NCBI GenBank assembly: GCA_050304135.1
Contig: JBNLDC010000021.1
Location: forward strand, 30,058-94,057
Direction of reading: 5' to 3'
Origin: JAFGNB01 sp050304135
Lineage (GTDB): Bacteria > Fibrobacterota > Chitinivibrionia > Chitinivibrionales > Chitinispirillaceae
DNA length: 64,000 nt
The notes under the pieces are model-generated. The model searched no databases, was not told where the DNA came from, and saw only the letters and a program-made list of their open reading frames with translations. Made by a program: the position numbers and the translations under genes. Positions 36,897 to 46,959 of the stretch are shown here, in pieces (position 1 is the first letter of the stretch; every line of letters starts with the position of its first letter).

Positions 36897-36976
36897 GTAC
36901 TGTTTTTTAGTGAGTAATTTTCCGTTATTTAGTAAAAATGCAGCTAATCGTTACTTTTTGTACTGTTTTTCAGTAC
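36897..36976. promoter_or_regulatory. Paired GTACTG-T5-6 motifs in a 722-bp gene-free stretch
   Basis: GTACTGTTTTTTAGT (36897) and GTACTGTTTTTCAGTAC (36960) are direct repeats 63 bp apart. The second is a perfect 6-bp inverted repeat with a T5 loop. Candidate operator pair. The rest of 36738-37459 shows only the promoter-like sequence listed next. Confidence 0.3.
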
Positions 36977-37180
36977 AAAAAACAGGATCTACAACCAGTT
37001 TTTCCCCCTGAGCTCCTTCAATTCTTGCTATATTCATTTAAGGGAGAGAGCAGATTTTTTCTGATTTCCGGAAACGGTACCCGGTTGGTAAAAAGAACGC
37101 AGGTAACGCTTTTATTTTATTCGCCGCGTTATCGCTTCTGAAAAGCGGTTATGCATTCGGATTTTAACTATTCTGATTAT

Positions 37181-37209
37181 TTGACAGGTGCGGAGAAATA
37201 TCTTTATAT
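37181..37209 (+). promoter_or_regulatory. Sigma-70-like promoter upstream of the GH2 pair
   Basis: TTGACA, a 17-base spacer, then TTATAT, about 250 bp upstream of the first GH2 start codon. The match to consensus spacing is good, but only inspection supports it. Confidence 0.45.
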
Positions 37210-37459
37210 ACTTTTCAGAGGCTTCCGACAGCCCTACAGCAACCGTGACTCTAATCTGCACATGTCGGATTAGAAGGGTAGAACGACTGCTTCAGTATGC
37301 GGCAGCTGCTGTTTTCGAAATCCGTTTCTGTCGTGACAGAGAGTAATTGAGGTGGTAATGACCGAAGTGTCGGTGTCTGAACTGGAACGACTTAGTTCCT
37401 GTTTAAAATGAAATGAATTATGTTAAAGTCCTTATTGTAATAACCATGGGGGGTTCAAG

Positions 37460-40147
37460 ATGATGAAAAAAAGACGTTTCATCTTTGCGGGTATAGTGGC
37501 AGTGTCGGTACTATGTTTTATGTCGTCGTTATCCGCCGCGGCGTTTCAACCGCCGGTAACCGGGCGTGAAAAACTCAATTTTGATCTCAACTGGAAATAC
37601 CGGAAAGGCAATCAGGCGGGAGCTGAAGCACCAGGCTACAATGACGGCGGATGGGAAACCATCAACCTGCCGCACACGTTGCAGATTGTCTCGGTTGACG
37701 GTGATGATGTCGATCGGGGGTTGGGATGGTATCGTCGGCACTTTACGCTCGATCCAAAATACAGTAACAAGGTGCTCACTCTGTATTTTGAGGGTGCGAT
37801 GCAGGTGTCGACAGTGTGGATCAACGGCACTCAGCTGGAGGTTAACTACGGAGGATTTCATCCGTTCTGTTACGATATTTCCCAGTACTGTAAAACAGAT
37901 GGGTCGGAAAATGTTCTTGCCGTAAAGGTCGACAATGCTTTCAATAATATGGTACCACCGGAGGATCCGGTCACCGGAACGGATTATGAACTCTACGGTG
38001 GTCTCAACAAGGATGTCTATCTTATCACGACTGAAAAACTGTACGTCCCCGAGGCAATTCATTCGTGGAATAACGGATGGAAAGATCAGGGCGGACATTT
38101 CATCACCTACAGTAACGTGACATCGAGTTCGGCAACGGTAAAGGTTGAAACGTGGGTGAAGAACGGTTCCGGTATCGCGGTAAACGGCAAACTGGTTACC
38201 ACGGTATACGATCCCGCAACGGGGGAGGTAGTGCAGAGCGGCGAGGCGACACTCAACGCTGCGAACAATGCTGTTACCCATGTTACCCAATCGATCAATG
38301 TCAGCGGTATCAAACTCTGGGCTCCGTGGTCGCCGAATTTATATCAGGTGTATTCCGTGGTGTACAACGGAGAAACTCCTGTAGACCATTACTCCACCCG
38401 GATCGGTATCCGTGACATCACCTGGAACAAGAGCACTGGAGCCTTTGTCAACGGGACTTCAATGAAAATCATCGGTCTCAATCGCACCAATCAGTGGGTA
38501 TTTCTCGGTCACGCATGTCCGAACAATCAGCAGAAACGTGATGCCGCAGTGCTCCGGGAGTGGGGGTGCAATTTCGTGCGCTGTTCACACTACCCAATGG
38601 ATGATGCGTTTTATGACGGTTGTGACAGCGTGGGGTTATTACTATGGGTTGAGGTTCCCTCGTGGCATTGCTGTGCTACGCAACCGACCACCAATTCCAC
38701 ATGGGTCGGGCGGATGCAGAATGAGTTGCGGTTCATGGTGCGCAACGGCCGCAACCGGGCGAGTATCGCGATCTGGGGTGCGGGGCTTAACGAAGGGGCA
38801 AAAAGCCAGGCATTCGATCAGCCGATGAACGAGATGTGTCTGGCTGAAGATCCGACCCGGCCTACCTCGGCGGCCAGACAGGCAGGGACCGAATCATCGA
38901 ACAATTTTTTCACCTTCTACGGGCAGAACGAATTTACACCCGGTGACCTCCCCAATGGGAACCCCGACCCCAATTGTGTCGGATTCCTGAACACCGAACA
39001 TACCGGGCACATGTTTCACGGTCATTCGATTCGTGCTACAAGCAGCGAACAGGAACTGCTCGACCATGCGACCATGATGGCCTGTATGACCTCCGACAGC
39101 CGTGATCGTGACTGGTGTGCGGGCAGCCTTGGCTGGTGTGCGTTCGATTACTACACCCACTGGAATACCTCGGTCCACTGGCGGGCGGTACACGGTGTTT
39201 TTGATGTGATGCATATTCCCAAGTTTGCGGCCTATTTTTACAAAAGCCAATCGGGTGGCGACAATTACGATGGCTCCAAACATCCGATGGTCAAGATCGC
39301 CAATTTCTACCAGCAGAATTCACCGGCGGACCGCAGGGTATACAGCAATTGCGAACAGGTCAGACTCTCACGCGGGTCAACGGTTATCGGTACCCAGGAT
39401 CCGGACACTCGACCCTATTATGTCAATTCGGTCGGCAGGCCGAATCAGAACCTGAATCTCGCTCATCCGCCGTTTACGTTTCAGAACGTGCAGTATCAGG
39501 CGAATACCATGCTTATCGCCGAAGGGCTCATTGGCGGGCAAGTCGTGGCACGGGATACCGTTCATGCTCCGCAGAACGCTACGACCATCAGGTTGATCGC
39601 CGATCCGCCGAAACTTGAGGCTAACGGGCAGGATATCTCGCGGATTGAAGCCTATATAATTGATGACAACGGGACCTGGCTGCATACGGCCACTAATTCC
39701 GTACGGTTCACCCTCAACGGCTCCGCAGCCGAGCTGGTGGGTGATAATCCGATAAGTGCCCAGGCGGGCGCCTGTATCACCCTTGCGAAAGCGACAACTA
39801 CCCCGGGTACCATTACCGTTGAAGCCGGCTCGAACGGGCTTACTTCACAGACCGTCACAATCGAGGTTGTTGTGCCCGATACCACGACCGGCGTTGTGAC
39901 GTCTCCCGCCGCTGCCGGTGCCGCTCCTTCCCTGGCCGGATTCAAACCGCACTGGCGGACCGTACCGGTGAATAACCGGCTGGTGCTTCCCGCCGCGATG
40001 CCGTTGCCGGCAACAATCGGTATCTATTCAGTCAACGGTGAGCTGGTGTTTCGCGGAGTCGTTACTTCAAGAAATGTTGTAATTGATGGGGGGAGAAACC
40101 TCTCCTATGGTATTTATCTGGTGAAAGTATTGCCGAAGCGGTGGTGA
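37460..40147 (+). CDS. Secreted GH2 beta-galactosidase-type enzyme (first of a tandem pair)
   Basis: ATG after ggggggttcaag; signal peptide (RFIFAGIVAVSVLCFMSSLSA). The jelly-roll (GLGWYRRHFTL, LYFEGAMQVSTVWINGTQL), Ig-like domain (WAPWSPNLYQVYSVVY) and barrel (FVRCSHYPMDDAFYDGCDSVGLLLWVEVPSWHCC) are typical of GH2. IWGAGLNEGAK supplies acid/base Glu445 and LNTEHTGH nucleophile Glu513. Then come an accessory domain, a filamin/Big-like domain (ISRIEAYIIDDNGTWLH) and a sorting-like domain (IGIYSVNGELVFR ... YGIYLVKVL). The paralogue begins 3 bases after the stop codon. Beta-galactosidase is the most likely activity, but other beta-exo activities are possible. Confidence 0.88.
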   Translation: MMKKRRFIFAGIVAVSVLCFMSSLSAAAFQPPVTGREKLNFDLNWKYRKGNQAGAEAPGYNDGGWETINLPHTLQIVSVDGDDVDRGLGWYRRHFTLDPKYSNKVLTLYFEGAMQVSTVWINGTQLEVNYGGFHPFCYDISQYCKTDGSENVLAVKVDNAFNNMVPPEDPVTGTDYELYGGLNKDVYLITTEKLYVPEAIHSWNNGWKDQGGHFITYSNVTSSSATVKVETWVKNGSGIAVNGKLVTTVYDPATGEVVQSGEATLNAANNAVTHVTQSINVSGIKLWAPWSPNLYQVYSVVYNGETPVDHYSTRIGIRDITWNKSTGAFVNGTSMKIIGLNRTNQWVFLGHACPNNQQKRDAAVLREWGCNFVRCSHYPMDDAFYDGCDSVGLLLWVEVPSWHCCATQPTTNSTWVGRMQNELRFMVRNGRNRASIAIWGAGLNEGAKSQAFDQPMNEMCLAEDPTRPTSAARQAGTESSNNFFTFYGQNEFTPGDLPNGNPDPNCVGFLNTEHTGHMFHGHSIRATSSEQELLDHATMMACMTSDSRDRDWCAGSLGWCAFDYYTHWNTSVHWRAVHGVFDVMHIPKFAAYFYKSQSGGDNYDGSKHPMVKIANFYQQNSPADRRVYSNCEQVRLSRGSTVIGTQDPDTRPYYVNSVGRPNQNLNLAHPPFTFQNVQYQANTMLIAEGLIGGQVVARDTVHAPQNATTIRLIADPPKLEANGQDISRIEAYIIDDNGTWLHTATNSVRFTLNGSAAELVGDNPISAQAGACITLAKATTTPGTITVEAGSNGLTSQTVTIEVVVPDTTTGVVTSPAAAGAAPSLAGFKPHWRTVPVNNRLVLPAAMPLPATIGIYSVNGELVFRGVVTSRNVVIDGGRNLSYGIYLVKVLPKRW

Positions 40148-40150
40148 ACA

Positions 40151-42838
40151 ATGTCAATTAATCGTATTGCACTGAAAACAGTTGTTGTCGTTGTATATGC
40201 GTTGCTCGCCACAGCAACCTCCGGAGCTCAGGTGCTGACTGCTCGGGAGAAGATCACGATAGATATCGGTTGGCGATATCTGCCCGGCGACGAGCCGGGT
40301 GCCGAAATTCCGTCATATAATGACGGCGCCTGGTCTACCGTTAGTCTGCCGCATGCGTTTACCTACACTCCGCTTGACAATACCGGCTATTACCGGGGAA
40401 AGGGATGGTACCGCAAACATCTGCAACTTCCTGAGGATGGAGCAGGAAAACGCTATACGCTCTATTTTGAAGGCGCCATGACCGTTGCCGACGTATGGAT
40501 CAACGGGACGAAACTTGCCACTCATTACGGTGGGTTCAATCCCTTCTGTTATGATATCACGGAGTATCTCCTGTTCGACGGAAAAGAAAATGTCGTTGCC
40601 GTCTGTGTCGATAACAGCTACCAGCCGCTGGTACCTCCGGAAAAACCCGACGGCAGTGAAATCGATTTTCCCATGAACGGAGGGCTGTATCGTGATGTAC
40701 ATCTGATCGTGACCAACCGCGATATTTTCATTCCTGAGCCGATACATGCATGGAGCACCGGCTGGGGTGAACAGGGCGGGCACCGGATTATCTGCAAACA
40801 GGTATCTGCTGCCTCTGCCACCGTGCAGGTGGAAACATGGGTAAAGAATACGACCACTGCGGCAAGAGCCTGCAGGCTGGTATCTGCAGTGGTCGATATG
40901 CAGGGGCAGGTGGTCGCCGCTTCGGAAACGTCGCAACCGGTTGGTGCGGAGGGAGTAACGCCGTTTGTTCAGAATATCGCGGTCGCAGGGCCGCAGCGGT
41001 GGTTCCCCTGGAATCCCTATTGTTATACGGTATCCTCCACGGTTTACGACAGTACCGGAACCGTACTTGACGAGTATAAATCGGTTATCGGTATCAGAAA
41101 ACTGGAATTCACGCAGACACAGGGCTGTTTTATCAACGACCAGCCCCTAAAAATTCTCGGGCTCAACCGCCATCAGACCTGGCCGTTCGTGGGTCATGCG
41201 GTACCTGATATCCAGCAGCGTCGCGACGCTGAGCGCATCAGGGAAGCGGGGTGCAATTTTGTCCGTTGTTCGCATTACCTGCAGGATGATGCTTTTTTTG
41301 AAGCGTGTGACCGTCTCGGTATGCTGCTCTGGGTGGAGATTCCGGGATGGCACTGCTGCAGTAACAACGGCCAGCCGTCGCACGATTCGACCTGGGTTGC
41401 CCGGCATGCCGATGCACTCCGCGGAAATATCCGTACCGTCCGCAACCACCCGAGTGTGGCGATCTGGGGCCCGGCGATCAACGAGGCGGTGAGCGATCCG
41501 CTTATCGAGGGACCCCTCAATGCTCTCGCCCACGAGGAGGACCCGAGCCGGATGACCTCCGCCGGACGTCTGACCACCCCGGCAGACAATATTTACGATA
41601 TTTACGGGCAGAATAATTTCACCGGACCGCTGGTGCCGTATATGAATATCGACCCGTCAACCATGGGGTATCTCAACACCGAGCATACCGGCCACACCTT
41701 CCCGACCAGACGGTCCGATCCGGAATGGAAACTGGTCGCTCACGCCATGCGGCATGAACTGATGACAATTTACGCACGGCAGTCGCCGAGGATCCTCGGC
41801 GGGCTGGGGTGGTGCGCCTATGATTACGCGACGCCCTGGTCGGGCCCGATGGCGTATCACGGGGTCATGGATTTCATGCGTATACGGAAATTCGGCTGGT
41901 ATTTTTATCAGAGTCAGTCGGCTGCCGACAACTACAACGGATCGGTGCATCCCATGGTGTTTATCGCCAGCTACAATACACCGCAGTCGCCGACCGACCG
42001 GCGGGTCTACAGCAACTGTGATTCGATCCGGCTGTATCAGAACGGTACCCTCGTTGCCACGCAGCTTCCTGATACCCTGTTTACCGTAAGCGATTCGAGC
42101 CTCTGTTACGACGCGGGGTGGTCGCAGTTCTGTTTTCCCCTGCCGCTGCAGGAAAAAAGCCTGTTGGCGCATCCGGCATTTACGTTCAGGAATGTGCCGT
42201 TTCAGGCGGGTGAACTCAAGGCTGAAGGGTACCTTGGTGGAACGGTGGCGGCCACCCACACGGTTGCCACGCCGGGGAACGCCGTCAAGATAGTACTGGA
42301 GGCAGATCCGCCGGCCATTGGCGCCAACGGCAGTGATTTCAGCAGGATCGTCGCGACAATCGTCGACAGTAACGGGACGCCGGTACCGGTAACGGGAACA
42401 GCGATTACCTTTTCACTCGCTTCCGGTAATGGAAAACTTATCGGAGATAATCCCGCGTCAAGCGACGCCGGAGCAACTATTATTCTGGCGCAGTCGTCGA
42501 TTGTCTCGGGCGAGATGACCATTACCGCCTCTGCTCCAGGGATCGGGGAGGAAACGGTCGGGGTATCCATGGTCGATCCCACACCGGTTATCATGCCTGC
42601 CGTGGTACGCCAACCGTATCGCCCGGCTGACCGGGTCGCTATAAAAGCGTTCTGCGGTACACGGTTCACCGTACCGGGTGCGGAATCGGGAACGGAGCGT
42701 CTGGTATCGGTGTTCGATCTGAGCGGACGGCTTGTCTACCGGTGCGTGACAAAAAAAGCGCTACTTGATCTGCGTCGACTGACCGGTACGGCAACCGAGG
42801 TGATGGTCGTGCGATCGCGGCGGATGCCTCGGCAGTAA
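40151..42838 (+). CDS. Secreted GH2 beta-galactosidase-type enzyme (second of a tandem pair)
   Basis: Exactly as long as the preceding gene (895 residues) and the same architecture: signal peptide (TVVVVVYALLATATSGA), jelly-roll (GKGWYRKHLQLPEDGAG, YFEGAMTVADVWINGTKL), barrel (FVRCSHYLQDDAFFEACDRLGMLLWVEIPGWHCC), acid/base Glu445 in WGPAINEAV, nucleophile Glu511 in LNTEHTGH, a Big-like domain (SRIVATIVDSNGTPVPV) and a sorting-like domain (VSVFDLSGRLVYR). Tandem duplication followed by divergence is clear. With a 3-base gap the two must be co-transcribed. Confidence 0.88.
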   Translation: MSINRIALKTVVVVVYALLATATSGAQVLTAREKITIDIGWRYLPGDEPGAEIPSYNDGAWSTVSLPHAFTYTPLDNTGYYRGKGWYRKHLQLPEDGAGKRYTLYFEGAMTVADVWINGTKLATHYGGFNPFCYDITEYLLFDGKENVVAVCVDNSYQPLVPPEKPDGSEIDFPMNGGLYRDVHLIVTNRDIFIPEPIHAWSTGWGEQGGHRIICKQVSAASATVQVETWVKNTTTAARACRLVSAVVDMQGQVVAASETSQPVGAEGVTPFVQNIAVAGPQRWFPWNPYCYTVSSTVYDSTGTVLDEYKSVIGIRKLEFTQTQGCFINDQPLKILGLNRHQTWPFVGHAVPDIQQRRDAERIREAGCNFVRCSHYLQDDAFFEACDRLGMLLWVEIPGWHCCSNNGQPSHDSTWVARHADALRGNIRTVRNHPSVAIWGPAINEAVSDPLIEGPLNALAHEEDPSRMTSAGRLTTPADNIYDIYGQNNFTGPLVPYMNIDPSTMGYLNTEHTGHTFPTRRSDPEWKLVAHAMRHELMTIYARQSPRILGGLGWCAYDYATPWSGPMAYHGVMDFMRIRKFGWYFYQSQSAADNYNGSVHPMVFIASYNTPQSPTDRRVYSNCDSIRLYQNGTLVATQLPDTLFTVSDSSLCYDAGWSQFCFPLPLQEKSLLAHPAFTFRNVPFQAGELKAEGYLGGTVAATHTVATPGNAVKIVLEADPPAIGANGSDFSRIVATIVDSNGTPVPVTGTAITFSLASGNGKLIGDNPASSDAGATIILAQSSIVSGEMTITASAPGIGEETVGVSMVDPTPVIMPAVVRQPYRPADRVAIKAFCGTRFTVPGAESGTERLVSVFDLSGRLVYRCVTKKALLDLRRLTGTATEVMVVRSRRMPRQ

Positions 42839-43367
42839 ACGGTTATCATACGGCCTGAAGCAGCAGGGCCGGAGGTATTCGCCACCACACCTTCGTCTGA
42901 TACTGGGATATGGAATGAGAAATAGCTACAGACCATGCGAGATATGAATTTTTCCGGCAACACCCACCTGCTGCTATTTCTGTATTTACACCAGCGGAGA
43001 ATTGCCGGTACACCATCCCCCGGGTAATTCCGGCGGAATCAGTGCTCACCTCGGGAGGGCTGTCGGCAAGGGAATCTATCTGGACCTGGTACGCATTTCA
43101 GACCATACCGGAGCTGACCGGATTGAAAAACACAAAACCGGTATCATGCGCTGACGTTTTGCGGGAATCGGCAGAAGGTCCGTTTCCTGCTACGTAAACC
43201 AGCAGGAAAATGCATACTCTTCCCGGCCTGTGTGTCGAAAAGTGGAGAACTTCATTTTTTTGACATTATATTTCAACATAACGTTTCAAACTATATTTGA
43301 AGAGTAGCTGCACTAGTGTGCCAGTGCATTTTATTCGATCACGACATAGCAGGTTTGGGAGGATCAG
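42839..43367. other. Gene-free interval with an inverted repeat near its end
   Basis: No convincing gene. TGCACT and AGTGCA (43309-43328) form a short inverted repeat 40 bp before the GH97 start. A TTGACA at 43260 has no good -10 at normal spacing. Confidence 0.4.
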
Positions 43368-45512
43368 ATGAAGTTTTCCAGAAGATGCAGTTTTTCAGGT
43401 ATCCGCCGTCCTGAAGGGATGCTGTTCCACGTGTCGTCGGTTATTTTTTTGGCCGTTGCCGGACTAACGGCACAGCCGTGGTCGGTAGCCTCGCCGGATT
43501 CAAATCTGATTATCGAGGTTAAACAGGATGTCGTCGCCTCGGTTGCTGCGAATCAGAATAACTGTTATTTCAGGGTCCTGCTCGATGAAGCGGCAGTACT
43601 TGACTGGTCGCCGATGGGGGTGACGACGAACGATCAGAACTATGTCAGCGGTCTTACCTTTGTTAAAAAGTCTGAAAATACCGTTGATGAGACCTATACT
43701 CTTCCGTCGGGAAAACGCAGCATCTATCACAACCATTGCAACGAACTGGTACTGACTTTTGCAAACAGTAACAACAGGCAGGTCGCCTTTTATCTCCGTG
43801 CATACGATGATGCGGCAGCATTCTGCAGTGAACTGCTCGGGTCCGGCTCTACGCAGGTCACCGGTGAGGCTTCCGGTTTCAGTCTGCCCGCCGGTTCCAC
43901 CGGCTGGGGCCACATCATGCCCAATGATGAGCGGAGCTATGACCAGTTCAGTGTGGGAACTGATGCCGTCAGTCTCGGTATTCCCATACTTTTTAAAACG
44001 GCGTCGGAAGCCTGGATTCTTATTACCGAGGCGGCGGTGTACGGTGATTACACCGGTACGGGATTCGCTTCCAAAAACGGATCAAAAAACGTTTTTCAGA
44101 CGGCATTCCCGAGTGGTCAGGGTTCGGTTTCCGGCACGTTGCCGTGGAAACTGCCGTGGCGAGTGGCTATTATCGGCAGCGGTCTCGGTCCGATCGTTGA
44201 GTCGTCGGTGGTGGAACATCTCAATCCTCCCTGTGAACTGACCGATACCGGCTGGATTCACTCCGGACGCAGCACCTGGTCGTGGCTTACTCAGGAGACG
44301 GGGGATATCAATCAGCAGAAGCGCTACATTGACTTTGCGGAGGAGATGGGATGGGAGTTTAATCTTATCGACTGGAATTACGACAAGTCGAAAGTTCAGG
44401 AAACCTGCCAGTACGGTGCGCAGCGTGGTGTGAGTAACGAGCTGTGGTACAATTACACCGATGTCAAGTCGCAGGCACAGCAGTCGAGCGCGTTCAGTCA
44501 GTGCCGCACGTGGGGGGTAAAGAGTCTTAAAATCGATTTCATTTTCGACAATAACAACGAGAATACCAGTTATAACCATGCGCTGATGCAGTGGTACGAT
44601 ATGACCGCGAAAAATCTGGCGGATAACAAACTGATGGTCACGTTTCACGGCTGTACTGTCCCACGCGGTGAACGTCGCCGCTGGCCGCACATCATGACCC
44701 GTGAGGGAATACTGGGATATGAATGGATCGGCCGCGGCTATCCCGGGACAAAGCACAACTGTACCATCCCTTTTACCCGCAATGTTATCGGGCCGATGGA
44801 TCATACCCCGGTGCTCATCACGACCGGACAGCTCACCAACGGCAGTGGCGCTTCGCGCGCTTCAACCGATGCTCACGAGATCGCGCTCTCCGTAATTTAT
44901 GAGTCGGGCATTCAGCATTTCGCCGACCGTCCCGAAGGGTACAACAGCTGCATTGGAAAGGAGTTCCTGAAGATTGTTCCGAGTGCCTGGGATGATACCC
45001 GTTTCATTGACGGATACCCGGGCCAGAGCGTCGTGATGGCGCGACGGAAAGGAAACGACTGGTATGTGGCGGGAATAAGCGCGGTCGCGGCGAAAACCTT
45101 TGAGGTGTCGCTTGACTTTCTGAAAGAGGGCTCCTACAGTGTCGACTTGTATAGAGACTCTTCCGGTACCCAGCGTACCGCAACCAGACAGCGCATCACG
45201 ATTACACCGTCGGCCCCCCTTTCGGTGGCAGTCAATAACAACGGCGGTTTCTGCTGCAAAATTCCCGAATCGTATGAACCGACGGTAGCGGTTTTGCCGT
45301 CAGACCGAACGAAACAGCCCATGAGCAACCGCAACGGGCACAACAAGTTGAGTCTTTATCGCCGTTTGCGGGGCACCTCACTGCATCATTCACTGCAGGA
45401 GGGTGACCGGCTTATTGATCTGCGGGGAAAATCGGTATCGGTACTGAGTTCCCCGGAACACCTGCCCAACGGTATTTTCATCAAAGCAGGCACGCAGACT
45501 GGAAAAAAGTAA
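43368..45512 (+). CDS. Secreted GH97 alpha-glycosidase (retaining, alpha-galactosidase-like)
   Basis: Signal region FHVSSVIFLAVAGLTA precedes an N-terminal beta-super-sandwich (WSVASPDSNLIIEVKQD) and a GH97 barrel: WEFNLIDWNYD, GVKSLKIDFIFDNN, TFHGCTVPRGERRRWPHIMTREGILGYEW, NVIGPMDHTP. Asp390 in LKIDF is where retaining GH97 enzymes carry their nucleophile; inverting SusB-type members use Glu elsewhere. This favours alpha-galactosidase-like activity. The tail (DLRGKSVSVLSSPEHLPNGIFIKAG) is a trimmed sorting-like domain. Start ATG has a gggagga ribosome-binding site. GH43 follows after 126 bp containing a G10 run. Confidence 0.88.
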   Translation: MKFSRRCSFSGIRRPEGMLFHVSSVIFLAVAGLTAQPWSVASPDSNLIIEVKQDVVASVAANQNNCYFRVLLDEAAVLDWSPMGVTTNDQNYVSGLTFVKKSENTVDETYTLPSGKRSIYHNHCNELVLTFANSNNRQVAFYLRAYDDAAAFCSELLGSGSTQVTGEASGFSLPAGSTGWGHIMPNDERSYDQFSVGTDAVSLGIPILFKTASEAWILITEAAVYGDYTGTGFASKNGSKNVFQTAFPSGQGSVSGTLPWKLPWRVAIIGSGLGPIVESSVVEHLNPPCELTDTGWIHSGRSTWSWLTQETGDINQQKRYIDFAEEMGWEFNLIDWNYDKSKVQETCQYGAQRGVSNELWYNYTDVKSQAQQSSAFSQCRTWGVKSLKIDFIFDNNNENTSYNHALMQWYDMTAKNLADNKLMVTFHGCTVPRGERRRWPHIMTREGILGYEWIGRGYPGTKHNCTIPFTRNVIGPMDHTPVLITTGQLTNGSGASRASTDAHEIALSVIYESGIQHFADRPEGYNSCIGKEFLKIVPSAWDDTRFIDGYPGQSVVMARRKGNDWYVAGISAVAAKTFEVSLDFLKEGSYSVDLYRDSSGTQRTATRQRITITPSAPLSVAVNNNGGFCCKIPESYEPTVAVLPSDRTKQPMSNRNGHNKLSLYRRLRGTSLHHSLQEGDRLIDLRGKSVSVLSSPEHLPNGIFIKAGTQTGKK

Positions 45513-45540
45513 CACGTTACGGCTGTCGATTAGCGTTTTC

Positions 45541-45550
45541 GGGGGGGGGG
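45541..45550 (+). repeat. G10 homopolymer tract
   Basis: Ten G in the 126-bp gap between GH97 and GH43, 88 bp before the GH43 start codon. Confidence 0.8.
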
Positions 45551-45638
45551 CGGTACCGAATGGCGGCGCCCACGGAAACCGGTGGGTGGTGCGTCTCTGT
45601 AATCATGAGAATTCTTTGTACAAGGGAGAAGTGCTGTT

Positions 45639-46802
45639 ATGCGTTTACCAAAAGGCTTGATACTGATCCTGTTTAGTACTGCGGTCGGTGCATTCCAGAC
45701 GAACTATACGTCCATTAAGCCGGGAACCGTGTGGCTTGCCGATGACAGTGTGCACATTGATTGTCACGGGGGAAATATCATCTATGCACCCGATGAAAAG
45801 AAATATTACTGGTACGGCGAACATTATGCTGCTCCGGCCGGTGTGGCCTGCTACTCCTCAACGGATTTTTATAATTGGGTCAATGAGGGTGTGGTGCTGC
45901 GCAAGGGAGAAATCCAGGTGTGTGAACGCCCCAAGGTGATCTACAGCCCATCTATACAAAAGTATGTCATGTGGTTTCATTACGACAACAGCAGTTACAC
46001 CCTGGCGCATCTAGCCGTCGCGACCGCCGACAGTGCAACGGGTACTTTTACCATGCTGAAACATTTCCTTCCCAACGGTCATCAGTCGCGCGATATCGGA
46101 ATGTATACCGACACCACCGGAACAACCTATATCATCTATGCTGCCGACCAGACCAATGTTACCATCCGGATGGTCGAACTGACGGAAGATTACACGGATA
46201 TCACCGGTAATGATATTGACGTCAAGGCGCACTGTGAAGGCCCCGGTATGTGCAAGTACAAGGGTAATTATTACATGATCACCAGTCCCTGCCTCGGTTG
46301 GGCGCCCGGCCGCGCTTCCTGGTATAAGGCTTCACGTATCAACGGCCCCTACGTGAATGGTGGCGATCCCTGCATTGGTGATAATGAGCACAACACCTTC
46401 AATTCACAGTCCTGCTTTACTTTTAAAGTTCCCGGCTATGACAATGCCTACATTTATATGGGTGACCGATGGAACGGTTACGGGAACAAGAATTCACAAT
46501 ATGTTTTTCTTCCCGTTTCCTTCAGTGAAAACGGTGATCTTCAGCTGCATTTTTACGACTCCTGGGGTTTTGATATGTTTACCCCCACCAGAGTCCGCGA
46601 TGAACTTCCCGGGAATACTGCTCCAAAACTCCGTCCGATGCAACCGGATGGTAAGTATACCGTATACAGCATACAAGGCAGGAAGCTTCCCGGCGGAAGT
46701 ACCGGTAGGCGCTCCACTGTAAATTCACACTACAATACAGGTATCCGCATTATAGCCTCGGAACACGCTCTGCCGGTAACGACGGTTGTCGGGTTTGAAT
46801 AG
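45639..46802 (+). CDS. Secreted GH43 enzyme, exo-beta-1,3-galactanase-like subtype
   Basis: ATG after agggagaag; short signal peptide (GLILILFSTAVGAFQ). The five-bladed propeller begins HIDCHGGNIIYAPDEKKYYWYGEH, the 'HGG...YYWYGE' opening of the GH43 group that includes subfamily 24 beta-1,3-galactanases. CERPKVIYSPSIQKYVMWFHYD, SRDIGMYTDTTGTTYIIYA and HCEGPGMCKYKGNYYMITS follow. A sorting-like tail (YTVYSIQGRKLPGGS) ends it. Exo-galactanase activity on arabinogalactan main chains would fit with GH30, GH88 and GH2 in the neighbouring operon; subfamily assignment is tentative. Confidence 0.82.
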   Translation: MRLPKGLILILFSTAVGAFQTNYTSIKPGTVWLADDSVHIDCHGGNIIYAPDEKKYYWYGEHYAAPAGVACYSSTDFYNWVNEGVVLRKGEIQVCERPKVIYSPSIQKYVMWFHYDNSSYTLAHLAVATADSATGTFTMLKHFLPNGHQSRDIGMYTDTTGTTYIIYAADQTNVTIRMVELTEDYTDITGNDIDVKAHCEGPGMCKYKGNYYMITSPCLGWAPGRASWYKASRINGPYVNGGDPCIGDNEHNTFNSQSCFTFKVPGYDNAYIYMGDRWNGYGNKNSQYVFLPVSFSENGDLQLHFYDSWGFDMFTPTRVRDELPGNTAPKLRPMQPDGKYTVYSIQGRKLPGGSTGRRSTVNSHYNTGIRIIASEHALPVTTVVGFE

Positions 46803-46809
46803 TCACCTG

Positions 46810-46844
46810 CCGAACTCCTTCAAAACCGTGCGGAAGTAGTTCGG
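46810..46844. terminator. Stem-loop after GH43
   Basis: CCGAACTCCTTC pairs with GAAGTAGTTCGG (11 of 12 positions) around an 11-base loop, 8 bp past the stop codon. No T-tract follows, so its terminator role is uncertain. Confidence 0.4.
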
Positions 46845-46959
46845 CCGGATTATGCACTCCCTCCCTTGAATAGCGGCAATTGTGATTACACCGAATATGC
46901 TGTCCGCAGCTCTGTAGACATGTCATTGAATCCGATTGATCATTCACCGCTTCAGATGT

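Noticed and set aside
37529..38290. A 253-codon open frame on the minus strand
   Set aside because: It lies entirely inside the GH2 gene on the other strand, has no ribosome-binding site or recognisable motif, and the GH2 frame shows continuous family motifs.
43260..43297. Promoter before GH97 from a TTGACA box
   Set aside because: The only TATATT is 26 bases downstream, outside normal spacing.
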